From contig JAZFYD010000147.1 in assembly GCA_036443405.1 (NCBI GenBank), positions 1-25,878 of the forward strand: a stretch of DNA of 25,878 nucleotides, written 5' to 3'. Numbering within the stretch: the first letter of the stretch is position 1; each line of letters starts with the position of its first letter. This document shows positions 15,811-23,573 of this stretch, piece after piece. A program made the position numbers and the translations under genes. Origin of the DNA: JAZFYD01 sp036443405 (GTDB lineage: Bacteria; Planctomycetota; PLA2). The notes beneath the pieces are model-generated. The model was not told the DNA's origin, ran no database searches, and worked only from the letters and a program-made list of their open reading frames with translations.

Positions 15811-16122
15811 TTATTCGTGCGAGTAAAGCCCGCGGCTCATGCGCCGTATGGGATGGGGGCCACCCGCCATTCGGCTCAGGAGCATGGACGCGTGGGCACG
15901 GCTCACGTGGAACCGACGCTCCACGTCCGAAGTCGTGAACGGCTTCTTCCGCGTGCTTGACCAACTGATGAGACGAGCGGGGAGACTGCCCGCGCGCGGC
16001 GCATGCAACTTGCTTGCGTTGGCGGGACCACCCGGCGCCTCGACCTTCAGTGTGATCGACTTACCCGATCGCAGAGCGCGCAAGACCTCATCCGGGAAGG
16101 ATATGGTCAGCCTTGCAGACAT
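15811..16122 (-). CDS. Small winged-helix protein resembling AbiEi-type antitoxin/regulator domains
   Basis: A 103-residue protein. The C-terminal ~45 residues (KKPFTTSDVERRFHVSRAHA, then SMLLSRM and RRMSRGLYSHE) look like the winged-helix domain of AbiEi-family antitoxins and related regulators, where a helix-turn-helix is followed by a basic wing ending in RGLY. Residues 1-30 (SARLTISFPDEVLRALRSGK) form a separate strand/helix segment that could be a dimerisation or CopG-like element. In known AbiE systems the cognate toxin is AbiEii, a nucleotidyltransferase; none is encoded next door, so this is more likely a stand-alone DNA-binding regulator. The ATG at 16122 is preferred over a TTG at 16146 because TGTTAGCAT lies 8 nt upstream. 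It is divergent from the ClC gene. Confidence 0.7.
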   Translation of the reverse strand: MSARLTISFPDEVLRALRSGKSITLKVEAPGGPANASKLHAPRAGSLPARLISWSSTRKKPFTTSDVERRFHVSRAHASMLLSRMAGGPHPIRRMSRGLYSHE

Positions 16123-16130
16123 GGGTTTGG

Positions 16131-16139
16131 ATGCTAACA
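16131..16139 (-). promoter_or_regulatory. Extended -10 TGTTAGCAT before the winged-helix gene
   Basis: TGT-TAGCAT is followed by CCAAACCC and the ATG at 16122 on the minus strand. It matches the elements before the paralog genes and predicts a leaderless transcript. Confidence 0.5.
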
Positions 16140-16226
16140 CATCCAACGGTTCCGCCGGACGACGGAAGTGTGAAAAGCGACGCGCGATCCGCCGACGAAT
16201 TCGGACCGATCAGCCACGCGTAGCGT

Positions 16227-16255
16227 TTGACCGAAGCGGCCCACGGGTGTAGGGT
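16227..16255 (+). promoter_or_regulatory. Sigma-70-type promoter of the ClC gene
   Basis: TTGACC (16227-16232) and TAGGGT (16250-16255) are separated by exactly 17 nt. The expected start is about 16262, giving a leader of fewer than ten bases before the ATG at 16271. This is the only site in the window where I see both elements at ideal spacing. Confidence 0.5.
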
Positions 16256-16270
16256 CGGCGGCTTCCAAAC

Positions 16271-18301
16271 ATGGCGACGGCACGTCGGGCCATTGGCACC
16301 TTCGGACCGCAGACATACCTCTTCGCGGCAGCGGTAGGTGTGATCGGTGGACTCGTCGCAACGGCGTTTCAGCTGGGGCGTCACGGCCTCAAGGAGTTGC
16401 TGGTCGGAGAGGGCAACTTTCTCGACGCTGCGCTCGCGCTCGAACCGTGGATGCGGTTTACGCTCCCGATCGCGTCCTGCATGGCCGCGTCGCTTCTCGC
16501 CTACGGTCTTACGCGCCGCCGTGACAGCCAAGGCATGGCCGACGTCATGGAAGCGGTCACGCTTCGACGTGGCGAGCACCTGCGGGTGGGTCCGACGATC
16601 GCGCGCGCGCTCTCATCGTTCGTTCTCGTGGCCGGTGGCGGCTCCGTCGGCCGTGAGGGACCGATCGTCTATCTCTCGGCGAGCCTCGGTACGCGCCTGA
16701 GTCGCTTCGCGCGCATTCCGATGGGGCGCCTCGGCCTCTTCACCGGTTGCGGCGTTTCGGCGGGCATGGCCGGAGCGTACTACGCCCCGCTGGGTGCATC
16801 GCTATTCGCGATGGAAGTCGTCCTCGGCAACTTCGCGATCGACATCTTTGCACCGGTCGTCGTCGCGGCCGTGACCGCGAACTTCGTCGTGCAGGGATTC
16901 GCCGCGGGCCCGTTCCAGGGGCTCATGAAGGGGTACCCGATGTATCCCGACCTGCCGGACTTCCCGACGGTGCAGGCATCCGAGATCCTGCTGTTCCTCG
17001 CGCTCGGGTGCCTCGCCGCGTGCGGCGCGTTTCTGTTCATCCGAACGATGGCGCTGACGGAACGCCTGTTCCGCAAGATCCCGATTCCCGCGCTGTGGCG
17101 GCTGCCGCTCGGCGGCGTGTTCCTCGGCCTGATCAGCATCTGGATGCCCGAGGTTTGGGCGGGCGGCCACGACACCGCCAACCGGATCCTCGCAGCCATT
17201 CCACCGGTCGAGTTCGTGCTCGCGCTCGTCATCCTGAAGATCGTGGCCACGTCGATCACGGTCGGCGCGGGCGGTAGCGGCGGACTCTTTACACCGAGCA
17301 TCCTGATCGGGTTGTGCGTGGGAATGCTGTTCGGTTTCGGAGCGGAGATCCTCGTGCCCGATGCGGTCGAAGATCCGCGGACCTACGGCATGGTGGGCAT
17401 GGCGGCCGGCCTCGCTGCGACAACGCAGGCGCCAATCATGGCCGTGGTCCTGCTGGCCGAGATGACACAGGGGTTCGACCTCTTGGTGCCGCTCCTCGTC
17501 GCCGCCATCGCGGGTTCGGTTTCGGCGCGCTACCTGGGCCTCGAGTCGATCTATCTCTCGCCGCTGCTCAAGCGCGGCGTGCGGGTGCCCGAGGGCATTG
17601 AAGAGACCGCCCTGACGACCACGCGCGTGCGCGACATCATGCGCGAGGAGGCGGTGTGGATCTCGGAGACCGCGACGTTCGACATGATCGTCGGCATGGT
17701 GAAAAAGACCCGGAAGGACTTCATCTATGTCGCGGATCGCGCCGGTGCGCTGTGCGGTGCGATCAACATCCACGACATCAAGAACTACCTCGGCGACGAG
17801 TCTCTGGCGCACGCGGTGATCGCAAGCGACATCCTCGTCGCAACACCGACGGTCACCGAATCGGAAACCCTGGCCGAGATCCTGAACCGGTTCGACGATC
17901 CGGAAATCCACGAGCTACCCGTCGTCGGGGAGCACGGCCAGGTCATCGGCATCGTCGACCGCCGTGACCTCATCTCGGTGCTGAGCGCGGAGGTGTTGCA
18001 AAACCGGGCGCTGCGGGCCAAGTTCGTCATGCCCGAGGGCGCGACGGACTATGTGGAGATTCCGCGCGGCCACGCTTTGTCTCGCATCGACGTTCCCGCC
18101 GAGATGATCGGCAAGCGTTTTGGCGACACCGATTTCCGCCGCAAGACGCACCTCAGCGTCCTGACGCTGATCCGCAAGGGCAAGGGCAGCGCCAAAGACG
18201 AACGCTTGCTCCCCGAACCGGACATGATTCTGCAAGAGGGCGACGCCCTCATCGTCCTCGGCGCCGAAGAAGCCGTCCGCAAACTCGGCGGCCAGGCGTA
18301 G
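16271..18301 (+). CDS. ClC-family chloride channel/transporter with CBS pair and RCK_C domain
   Basis: A 676-residue membrane protein. Residues ~1-435 are the ClC core: GGGSVGREGP (122-131) with gating Glu129, GSGGLFTPS (335-343), and the pore Tyr428 in SIYLSPLLKRG. At the inner proton-glutamate position the sequence reads AMEVVLGNF: Glu182 aligns with E202 of E. coli ClC and Val183 with E203, as in vertebrate channels. The anion-site GSGIP motif is replaced by the divergent SQGMADVME. Residues ~452-575 form two CBS domains, which bind nucleotides in relatives, and ~590-676 an RCK_C/TrkA_C domain (ending GDALIVLGAEEAVRKL), a ligand-sensing module. It probably moves chloride or a related anion across the inner membrane under ligand control. 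The start ATG has no strong Shine-Dalgarno and a very short predicted leader. Confidence 0.93.
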   Translation: MATARRAIGTFGPQTYLFAAAVGVIGGLVATAFQLGRHGLKELLVGEGNFLDAALALEPWMRFTLPIASCMAASLLAYGLTRRRDSQGMADVMEAVTLRRGEHLRVGPTIARALSSFVLVAGGGSVGREGPIVYLSASLGTRLSRFARIPMGRLGLFTGCGVSAGMAGAYYAPLGASLFAMEVVLGNFAIDIFAPVVVAAVTANFVVQGFAAGPFQGLMKGYPMYPDLPDFPTVQASEILLFLALGCLAACGAFLFIRTMALTERLFRKIPIPALWRLPLGGVFLGLISIWMPEVWAGGHDTANRILAAIPPVEFVLALVILKIVATSITVGAGGSGGLFTPSILIGLCVGMLFGFGAEILVPDAVEDPRTYGMVGMAAGLAATTQAPIMAVVLLAEMTQGFDLLVPLLVAAIAGSVSARYLGLESIYLSPLLKRGVRVPEGIEETALTTTRVRDIMREEAVWISETATFDMIVGMVKKTRKDFIYVADRAGALCGAINIHDIKNYLGDESLAHAVIASDILVATPTVTESETLAEILNRFDDPEIHELPVVGEHGQVIGIVDRRDLISVLSAEVLQNRALRAKFVMPEGATDYVEIPRGHALSRIDVPAEMIGKRFGDTDFRRKTHLSVLTLIRKGKGSAKDERLLPEPDMILQEGDALIVLGAEEAVRKLGGQA

Positions 18302-18328
18302 GCACCGTTCGAAGAAGTCAACCTAGAC

Positions 18329-18907
18329 TTAGACCGGAGGCGCGTAGCCCATGACTTGGACTACGAAGTCGCGCAGCATGATGCCGGTCAGTCCCCAGAT
18401 CTGATGACCCTCGTGCTGGAAGTACGGCACGCGGCGAAAGCGCGCGAGCTTGTGCGAGGTTTCTGTGTAACCCCACTGCTCCGCGTTCTGAAAGTCCGCG
18501 CACGGCACTTCGAAGACCTCGGCGACCTCGTCCGCGGCGACCTGATACGGACGCACGACCTTCAGGCGCGCCACAAACGGCGTCACCAAAAACCGCGCGA
18601 TGGAAACGCGATCGGGCATGCGCCCGAGCACTTCGATGTCGTCCGGCTGAAGGCCCATTTCCTCGCACGTCTCACGGACCGCGCACGTGACCGCGTCCTC
18701 GCCGCCCTCGCGCGCGCCGCCGGGGAAACAAACCTGGCCGGAGTGATAGGGCAGATCGTCCCGCCGCCGGTTGAACAGCAGATGATCGTGCCCGTCGCGC
18801 TCGACCAACACGGCCAACACGGCGGAGTCGCGCAACCCGTCGCGTGTATTCCAGTCGCCTAGCGGCAATTCCAGACGCCCGCGAACGGTTTCGTCGGCGA
18901 TCTTCAT
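18329..18907 (-). CDS. Nudix hydrolase, CoA pyrophosphatase (NudL-like)
   Basis: A 192-residue Nudix enzyme. The Nudix box G-x5-E-x7-REUxEExGU is intact at residues 64-86 (GAREGGE, then RETCEEMGL). Just before it, RRDDLPYHSGQVCFPGG matches the signature specific to the CoA-diphosphatase subfamily (LRxHxGQVAFPGG type), so the likely reaction is cleavage of CoA or acyl-CoA to phosphopantetheine and 3',5'-ADP. The length is normal for the family. The start ATG at 18907 overlaps the stop of the upstream sulfatase-like gene as ATGA, with AGAGG upstream, indicating translational coupling. It converges on the ClC gene with a 27-nt gap; no clear terminator is seen there. Confidence 0.9.
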   Translation of the reverse strand: MKIADETVRGRLELPLGDWNTRDGLRDSAVLAVLVERDGHDHLLFNRRRDDLPYHSGQVCFPGGAREGGEDAVTCAVRETCEEMGLQPDDIEVLGRMPDRVSIARFLVTPFVARLKVVRPYQVAADEVAEVFEVPCADFQNAEQWGYTETSHKLARFRRVPYFQHEGHQIWGLTGIMLRDFVVQVMGYAPPV

Positions 18908-20949
18908 TTGGCCTCTTTTGAGAGCGGCGGAAGCTCAGGGAGCTCGGGGAGCTCAGCCAAATCGGGAAGCTCTTGGCGCAAACGCTCGAACACCGCTGTC
19001 CGGCTCGCGCTTAGATCCACTTTGCACTGCGGGTCCGTCGCCAGATCGAACAAACGGTAGATCGGACCGCCTTCGCCGGGCACGCGGATCAGCTTCCACG
19101 AGCCCTTGCGCACCGCGAAACACTTCGTCGCGACAACGGCGCGCTCCAACTCGGGCCGCAGGACGATGTTGTGGTCGAACTCGGGATCGAGGAACGTCGC
19201 TTTGTCGAACCGCGGGAAGTCCTTCACCTTCTCGCCGGGTTTGAGATCGGGCACCGGCTGGCGATAGAGGAGATACGACGTCTCGAGCAGCGCGGTCAGA
19301 TCCGGCACCGGATCGTCGAGCCGCACACCCTGCCAACGCGCGGGCGCTTCGACGCCGAGCCAGCCCGCCCACGTCGGCGTGAGATCGAAGGACCGCACGA
19401 GCTTGTCCTCGCGCCGCTGCGGCACACCGGGCCCCGCGAACACCGCGGGGATGTGGTTGGCCTGATCGCCGCCGAAGAGCGACACGCCGTGACCCAACGT
19501 GGTCCCGTGCTCGTAGAGGTCGTCGCCGTGATCGCCCAGGACACCGACGATCGTGTTGTCGAGCAACCCGAGCCGATCCAGATGCGCGACGAGCGCGCCC
19601 ACCTGGTCGTCGAACTCGCGCACGCAACCGTCGTACAGATCGATGATGTGCTTGGTCTCCGCGTCGGAGAGATCGTGTTCGAAACCGCGCTGGATCATCT
19701 CATCGATCTTGAAGTCGATGCGGTAGCGGTTGCTACCGCGATAATCGGGGTCGGTGTAGAGCGAGTAGTACGGGTACGACGCGCTGTACGGCAGATGAGT
19801 CACGTGATAGACGACCGTCAGGAAAAACGGCTCGCCGGAGTCGGCGGCGTCTTCGAGATAGCGCTTGGCCTTCGACGTGATCGCCGTCGAACTGCGGGAG
19901 AACGAGACGCGCTCCAGCTCCGGCAGCAGCAACCGCCCCACCGCATTGTCGAGAAACGACGCCGCGAGCAGGTGGTTGGTGAACGCCGCCTCCGCGATCA
20001 ACGCGAGGTGGTTCTGCGTGTTCGAGACATCGACGTGGTCAAACCCCATGTCGAAGATGCCGAACGTGGTGCCGCACCAGCCGCCGATCGCGCCGGTCCG
20101 GTAGCCGTCCTCGGCCAGCATCCTCGGCAGGAACTCCTCGGTCTGCTCGATCTGCTTGACCTTCTCGCGCGTCGGGAACATGTGGCGGAGACCGTTCTTG
20201 CGCGGCTCCGTCGAACTCATCATCGTGATCCACGACTCGTGGGTGCTCGCGGTCGGAACCAGGCAGCGCGAGAAGTTCGTACCGCGCGCGGCGAGCGCAT
20301 CGATGTGCGGCGAGGTCTCGCGGGAGTAGCCGTTGCACGACAGATGGTCGGCGCGCAACGAGTCGGTCCCGATCAGGAGCACACTGGGCCGGGCCGGCAC
20401 GCGATCCGCGGCACCAGCCGGGAGGTTCGAGAAACCGACCATCGCGGCGAGCGCGGCCGCCGCCGCAAAACGCCAGCGCGCACGCACCGAGACGGCCCAC
20501 CAGTTGACCGCGGCCAAAACCAGCGCGCCAAACAGCGCGAGCACTTGCCACGGGGCGTAGAGGTCGCGCAGCCACGCGGGCAACGCATCGTGCACGGTGC
20601 AGAACAGGCTCTGCGTCGGTCCGTACAGGAGATGCGTTTCGTGCGTCAGCGTGAACAGCATCCCGAGCGCGGCAAGCACCGCCATCGCGGGCACGACCTT
20701 CCAGCCGCGCACAAACGGATGCAGCGCGAGCGCACACACGACCGCGGTAGCGAGATATCCAACCAGGATGCGCAGGTAGATCGAGGCGATCGCGCCCTGG
20801 TGCTCCGTCAGGATGGTCTCCGCAATCGCGTTCTCGTGGCTCGTCATGAACCAGTAGCCGGCGACTGACAGCACGAGGTAGACGACCCCCGCGGTCGCGA
20901 GTGCGATGGCGAGCGTGCGCCGGAATCCGGCTCGATCGGAAAGTCCCAT
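18904..20949 (-). CDS. Membrane-anchored sulfatase-superfamily hydrolase/transferase lacking the formylglycine motif
   Basis: A 681-residue protein. Residues 1-180 contain about five membrane helices; from ~186 there is an alkaline-phosphatase/sulfatase-superfamily domain facing the periplasm. Metal-site signatures are present: LIGTDSLRADHLS (Asp196), YHVTHLPY (His384) and GDHGDDLYEHG (Asp473, His474). The position of the sulfatase CxPxR nucleophile reads TASTH (Thr233), so there is no cysteine or serine to become formylglycine. Known Thr-nucleophile relatives include LtaS and EptA-type phosphoglycerol/phosphoethanolamine transferases, so a phosphotransfer or phosphohydrolase role on lipid or surface glycan is as likely as sulfate-ester cleavage. 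The C-terminus has a short ELPELPELPPL repeat. The ATG at 20949 is 43 nt from the previous gene; no clear Shine-Dalgarno or -10 is seen. It is coupled to the Nudix gene. Confidence 0.85.
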   Translation of the reverse strand: MGLSDRAGFRRTLAIALATAGVVYLVLSVAGYWFMTSHENAIAETILTEHQGAIASIYLRILVGYLATAVVCALALHPFVRGWKVVPAMAVLAALGMLFTLTHETHLLYGPTQSLFCTVHDALPAWLRDLYAPWQVLALFGALVLAAVNWWAVSVRARWRFAAAAALAAMVGFSNLPAGAADRVPARPSVLLIGTDSLRADHLSCNGYSRETSPHIDALAARGTNFSRCLVPTASTHESWITMMSSTEPRKNGLRHMFPTREKVKQIEQTEEFLPRMLAEDGYRTGAIGGWCGTTFGIFDMGFDHVDVSNTQNHLALIAEAAFTNHLLAASFLDNAVGRLLLPELERVSFSRSSTAITSKAKRYLEDAADSGEPFFLTVVYHVTHLPYSASYPYYSLYTDPDYRGSNRYRIDFKIDEMIQRGFEHDLSDAETKHIIDLYDGCVREFDDQVGALVAHLDRLGLLDNTIVGVLGDHGDDLYEHGTTLGHGVSLFGGDQANHIPAVFAGPGVPQRREDKLVRSFDLTPTWAGWLGVEAPARWQGVRLDDPVPDLTALLETSYLLYRQPVPDLKPGEKVKDFPRFDKATFLDPEFDHNIVLRPELERAVVATKCFAVRKGSWKLIRVPGEGGPIYRLFDLATDPQCKVDLSASRTAVFERLRQELPDLAELPELPELPPLSKEAK

Positions 20950-20992
20950 GAAACGACACGCAGCGCGTAGCGCGCCGGTCTGATGTTCGCGG

Positions 20993-21250
20993 TTAGAAGT
21001 TCTCTTCGAGTGCCGCCTGCGCGGCGGGCACGATGTTGTCCCAGGCCGCGGAACTGTCCTTGGTCACCGTCACGAAATCGGCGGTGCAAAAGAGGCTCAC
21101 CACGCCCGGCAGCGCAAAGATCGCGGCGGCGAACGGAGTGGCTTCCGCGTCCGCCGCGCTGATCGTGCGCGGCGCGTCGAAGGAGTGTCCCGCGATGGTG
21201 AACTTCATCGCGTTGGGGTTGGGGGTGGATTGGGGCGTGACGGTCGGCAT
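20993..21250 (-). CDS. Stand-alone Nfu/NifU N-terminal domain protein
   Basis: An 85-residue protein beginning MPTVTPQSTPNPNAMKFTI, which matches the start of the Nfu N-terminal domain (PF08712 type; TPNPNALKF). In full-length Nfu proteins this domain precedes a C-terminal domain with CxxC that carries an Fe-S cluster. Here only one cysteine is present and the protein ends after the N-terminal domain, so it cannot by itself bind a cluster through CxxC. It may assist Fe-S delivery as a partner or adaptor; this is inference. The open frame extends upstream to 21628 but inside the peptidase gene; the ATG at 21250 is chosen because it starts the conserved domain. TGCTATTCT lies 11 nt upstream. 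It sits between the peptidase and the sulfatase-like gene on the same strand. Confidence 0.82.
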   Translation of the reverse strand: MPTVTPQSTPNPNAMKFTIAGHSFDAPRTISAADAEATPFAAAIFALPGVVSLFCTADFVTVTKDSSAAWDNIVPAAQAALEENF

Positions 21251-21261
21251 GGCAGCCCGAC

Positions 21262-21270
21262 AGAATAGCA
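21262..21270 (-). promoter_or_regulatory. Extended -10 TGCTATTCT before the Nfu-domain gene
   Basis: TGC-TATTCT is followed by 11 nt and the ATG at 21250, predicting a leader of only about four bases. It abuts the hairpin that follows the peptidase stop. Confidence 0.4.
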
Positions 21271-21297
21271 ACGACCCGGAGGATCGCCCCGGATCGT
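21271..21297 (-). terminator. Stem-loop directly after the peptidase stop
   Basis: In the minus-strand transcript ACGAUCCGG (21297-21289) pairs with CCGGGUCGU (21279-21271), nine base pairs including one G-U, around a 9-nt loop. It begins at the last base of the peptidase stop codon. No U-tract follows, so it may be a weak terminator or a 3' stabiliser. Confidence 0.35.
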
Positions 21298-23444
21298 CAA
21301 CGACCCAGGCTGGCCGCGAAAAAGCGCTCCATGCGCTCAAACAGCAGCCTTTTTTCCGTGTTGCCGCCGATTCCATGGGCTCCGCGTGGATAAAAGTCGA
21401 CGTCGAGCGCGCGCCCGGCCTGCTGCGCCTTGTGGAGAAACGCCGCCGCGCCGCGGAAGTGCACGTTGTCGTCCTTGAAACCGTGCACCAACAATAGCGG
21501 CCGTGCGAGTTGGTCCGCGACGGAGATCGGAGAGCCGTCCCGGTACCCATCGGGGTTGTCCTTCGGCGTGCCCATGTACCGCTCGGTGTAAGCCGTGTCG
21601 TAGTCGCGCCAGTCGGTGACAGGCGCAACCGCGACCGCTGCGGCGAACGTCTCGGACTTTCTCACGATGCACTGCAACGCCATCGTGCCGCCGTACGACC
21701 AACCCCAGATGCCGATGCGCGACTTGTCGACGTCGCGGCGCTCTGCGAGCCACGCCGCGCCCGCCGCCTGGTCCTCGACCTCGAGCTGGCAGAGTGCGCG
21801 AGCTACGGATCGCGTGGAGTCGCGTCCGCGACCACCGCAGCCGCGGTTGTCGCACACGAGCACGTGAAACCCCGCGTGGACCAAGCGCGTATGAAACAGA
21901 TATCGCGTTCCTCGCCAGCGATCCGCCACCGACTGCGAGCCCGGACCGCCGTACACATACATCACCACCGGACGTTTGCCGGGCACAGCCGTTCGCATGA
22001 ACATGGCGTGCATCGGGGCTCCGTCGGCACCGGGGATCTCGAGGAACCTCGGCGCGGACACGCCGTCGCGCGCAGGTTCGGCGCCCAGCTCCGCCACGAC
22101 GTCGCCCGCGGCGCGACGCAACGTGACCCGCGGCGGAATATGCGCACGCGAATACGCATCGACGAAGTAACGGTGATCCGGCGAAACAACGGTCGCGTGC
22201 CACCCGGGCCGTTTGGTCACGCGGGTCACCGCACCACCGTCGAGGGAAACGCGCTGCAGATGCCGCTCGCGCGCGTTTTTGGACGCGGCCGAGAACCAGA
22301 CCTCGCCGCGATCCTCGTCCACCGAAACGCCGCCCCGAACATCCCAATCGCCCGACGTGAGCGTCTTCCACTCGCCCTTTTCGAACAGATAGAGATGGCG
22401 CCGTCCCGAGCGCTCCGAACTCCACAGGATCCGGCCGTCCTTGAGCAATCGCGTATCTCGATGCAACTGGACCCACGCTGGGTCGCGTTCGTGAAAGAGC
22501 ACCGTCGATTCGCCGGTCTTGGGGTCGCAGCGATGAAACGTCAGTTCCTTTTGCGCGCGATCGAGCGTCTGCACCGCCAGCGCCCCGTCGGGGAACCAGG
22601 CCACGCGCGCGAGATACTCGCCCTTCACCGTCATCCAGACGGTGTTGCCGCCCTTTGCGGCGACGACACCGAGCTTCCACGTCGCGTTCGCATCGCCCGC
22701 GCGCGGATACTCCTGGGGAATCGTCCGACCAGTCTCGTGCAGAAAGTCGTGCATGAAGAACTCGGGCACCTTGGTCGAATCCGTATGCACATACGCCAGC
22801 CGCTGCGAGTCCTCCGACCACCAGAAGCCGCGATGGCGGCCAAGCTCCTCCTGAGCGATGAACTCCGCGAGCCCGCAACGGATCTTCGCCTTGCCGGCCG
22901 AGGTCAGCTTGCGTTCGTCGGCGCCGATCTTCCGGACGTACAGGTTCTGCTGCCGCACGTACGCCACCGCGCGCCCATCGGGCGACCACGCGGGCGTGAG
23001 CTCCGGCGCTTTGGTTTCGGTGACACGCTCGAGCTCGCCGTCACGCAGCAGAAAGAGATCACCGGAAAGCGGCAGCAGGAGATGCGGCGCCTTGGGATTC
23101 CAAAAAAACCGCCCGACGCCGCGGCCGCGTTCACGACGCCGCTCGCGCGCCGATTTCTCTTCCGCGCTGAGCGCCTGTTCTCCCTCGGCGCGATAGAGCA
23201 GTTTTTTCCGGCCCGTCGCGAGATCCAACGACCAGAGGTCGTTGAGCTTGCTCCCCTCGCGTCGCTGACGAAACGCGAGACGGCCACCGTCGGAGGAAAA
23301 CGAAATTCCCTGCGGAAGGCCGGGCCCCGGCGGGTCTTTGAAGATGTCGCCCAGTTGCGGCGCGGGATCCGCGGGCGGCGGCGGCGTGGCGCAACTGCCC
23401 ACGAACAAAGTCAGCAATAGGGCGGTGCGAATCATTGCCGTCAT
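21297..23444 (-). CDS. Lipoprotein dipeptidyl peptidase IV-like serine peptidase (family S9)
   Basis: A 715-residue S9 peptidase. From the ATG at 23444 the N-terminus is MTAMIRTALL, then a hydrophobic core and the lipobox VGSC (Cys18), so it is probably anchored in the envelope. Residues ~25-470 form the beta-propeller, including AEFIAQEELGRHRG, whose glutamates correspond to the double-Glu that holds the substrate N-terminus in DPP-IV. The alpha/beta-hydrolase domain has YGGPGSQ, catalytic Ser583 (GWSYGG), Asp658 (KDDNVHF) and His690 (GAHGIGG). It should remove N-terminal dipeptides, preferentially X-Pro/X-Ala, from periplasmic peptides. The open frame reaches 23528, but TGTTAAGCT lies 8 nt before 23444 and the signal peptide starts there; ATG 23435 is an alternative. 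It is divergent from the PhnD gene. Confidence 0.92.
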   Translation of the reverse strand: MTAMIRTALLLTLFVGSCATPPPPADPAPQLGDIFKDPPGPGLPQGISFSSDGGRLAFRQRREGSKLNDLWSLDLATGRKKLLYRAEGEQALSAEEKSARERRRERGRGVGRFFWNPKAPHLLLPLSGDLFLLRDGELERVTETKAPELTPAWSPDGRAVAYVRQQNLYVRKIGADERKLTSAGKAKIRCGLAEFIAQEELGRHRGFWWSEDSQRLAYVHTDSTKVPEFFMHDFLHETGRTIPQEYPRAGDANATWKLGVVAAKGGNTVWMTVKGEYLARVAWFPDGALAVQTLDRAQKELTFHRCDPKTGESTVLFHERDPAWVQLHRDTRLLKDGRILWSSERSGRRHLYLFEKGEWKTLTSGDWDVRGGVSVDEDRGEVWFSAASKNARERHLQRVSLDGGAVTRVTKRPGWHATVVSPDHRYFVDAYSRAHIPPRVTLRRAAGDVVAELGAEPARDGVSAPRFLEIPGADGAPMHAMFMRTAVPGKRPVVMYVYGGPGSQSVADRWRGTRYLFHTRLVHAGFHVLVCDNRGCGGRGRDSTRSVARALCQLEVEDQAAGAAWLAERRDVDKSRIGIWGWSYGGTMALQCIVRKSETFAAAVAVAPVTDWRDYDTAYTERYMGTPKDNPDGYRDGSPISVADQLARPLLLVHGFKDDNVHFRGAAAFLHKAQQAGRALDVDFYPRGAHGIGGNTEKRLLFERMERFFAASLGR

Positions 23445-23452
23445 CGCGCGAA

Positions 23453-23461
23453 AGCTTAACA
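23453..23461 (-). promoter_or_regulatory. Extended -10 TGTTAAGCT before the peptidase gene
   Basis: TGT-TAAGCT is followed by TTCGCGCG and the ATG at 23444 on the minus strand, again 8 nt with no Shine-Dalgarno. The rest of the 129-nt divergent gap up to 23573 holds no gene and no clear phnD promoter, only an A/T-richer patch near 23496-23510. Confidence 0.45.
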
Positions 23462-23573
23462 ATCCGCAAAACCGGACAAGCCCGCTTGTTGCGCGTATAC
23501 ATCTATTCCAATGACCTCTTCCCAGCATCGGAAAATCCGATACAAAACGCCCGAATTACGAGGAACGCGAAGC

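Noticed and set aside
19171..20868. 565-residue plus-strand frame opposite the sulfatase-like gene
   Set aside because: Arg/Glu-rich shadow without start signals or domains.
21510..23420. 636-residue plus-strand frame opposite the S9 peptidase
   Set aside because: Shadow; the minus-strand protein has a full catalytic triad and lipobox.
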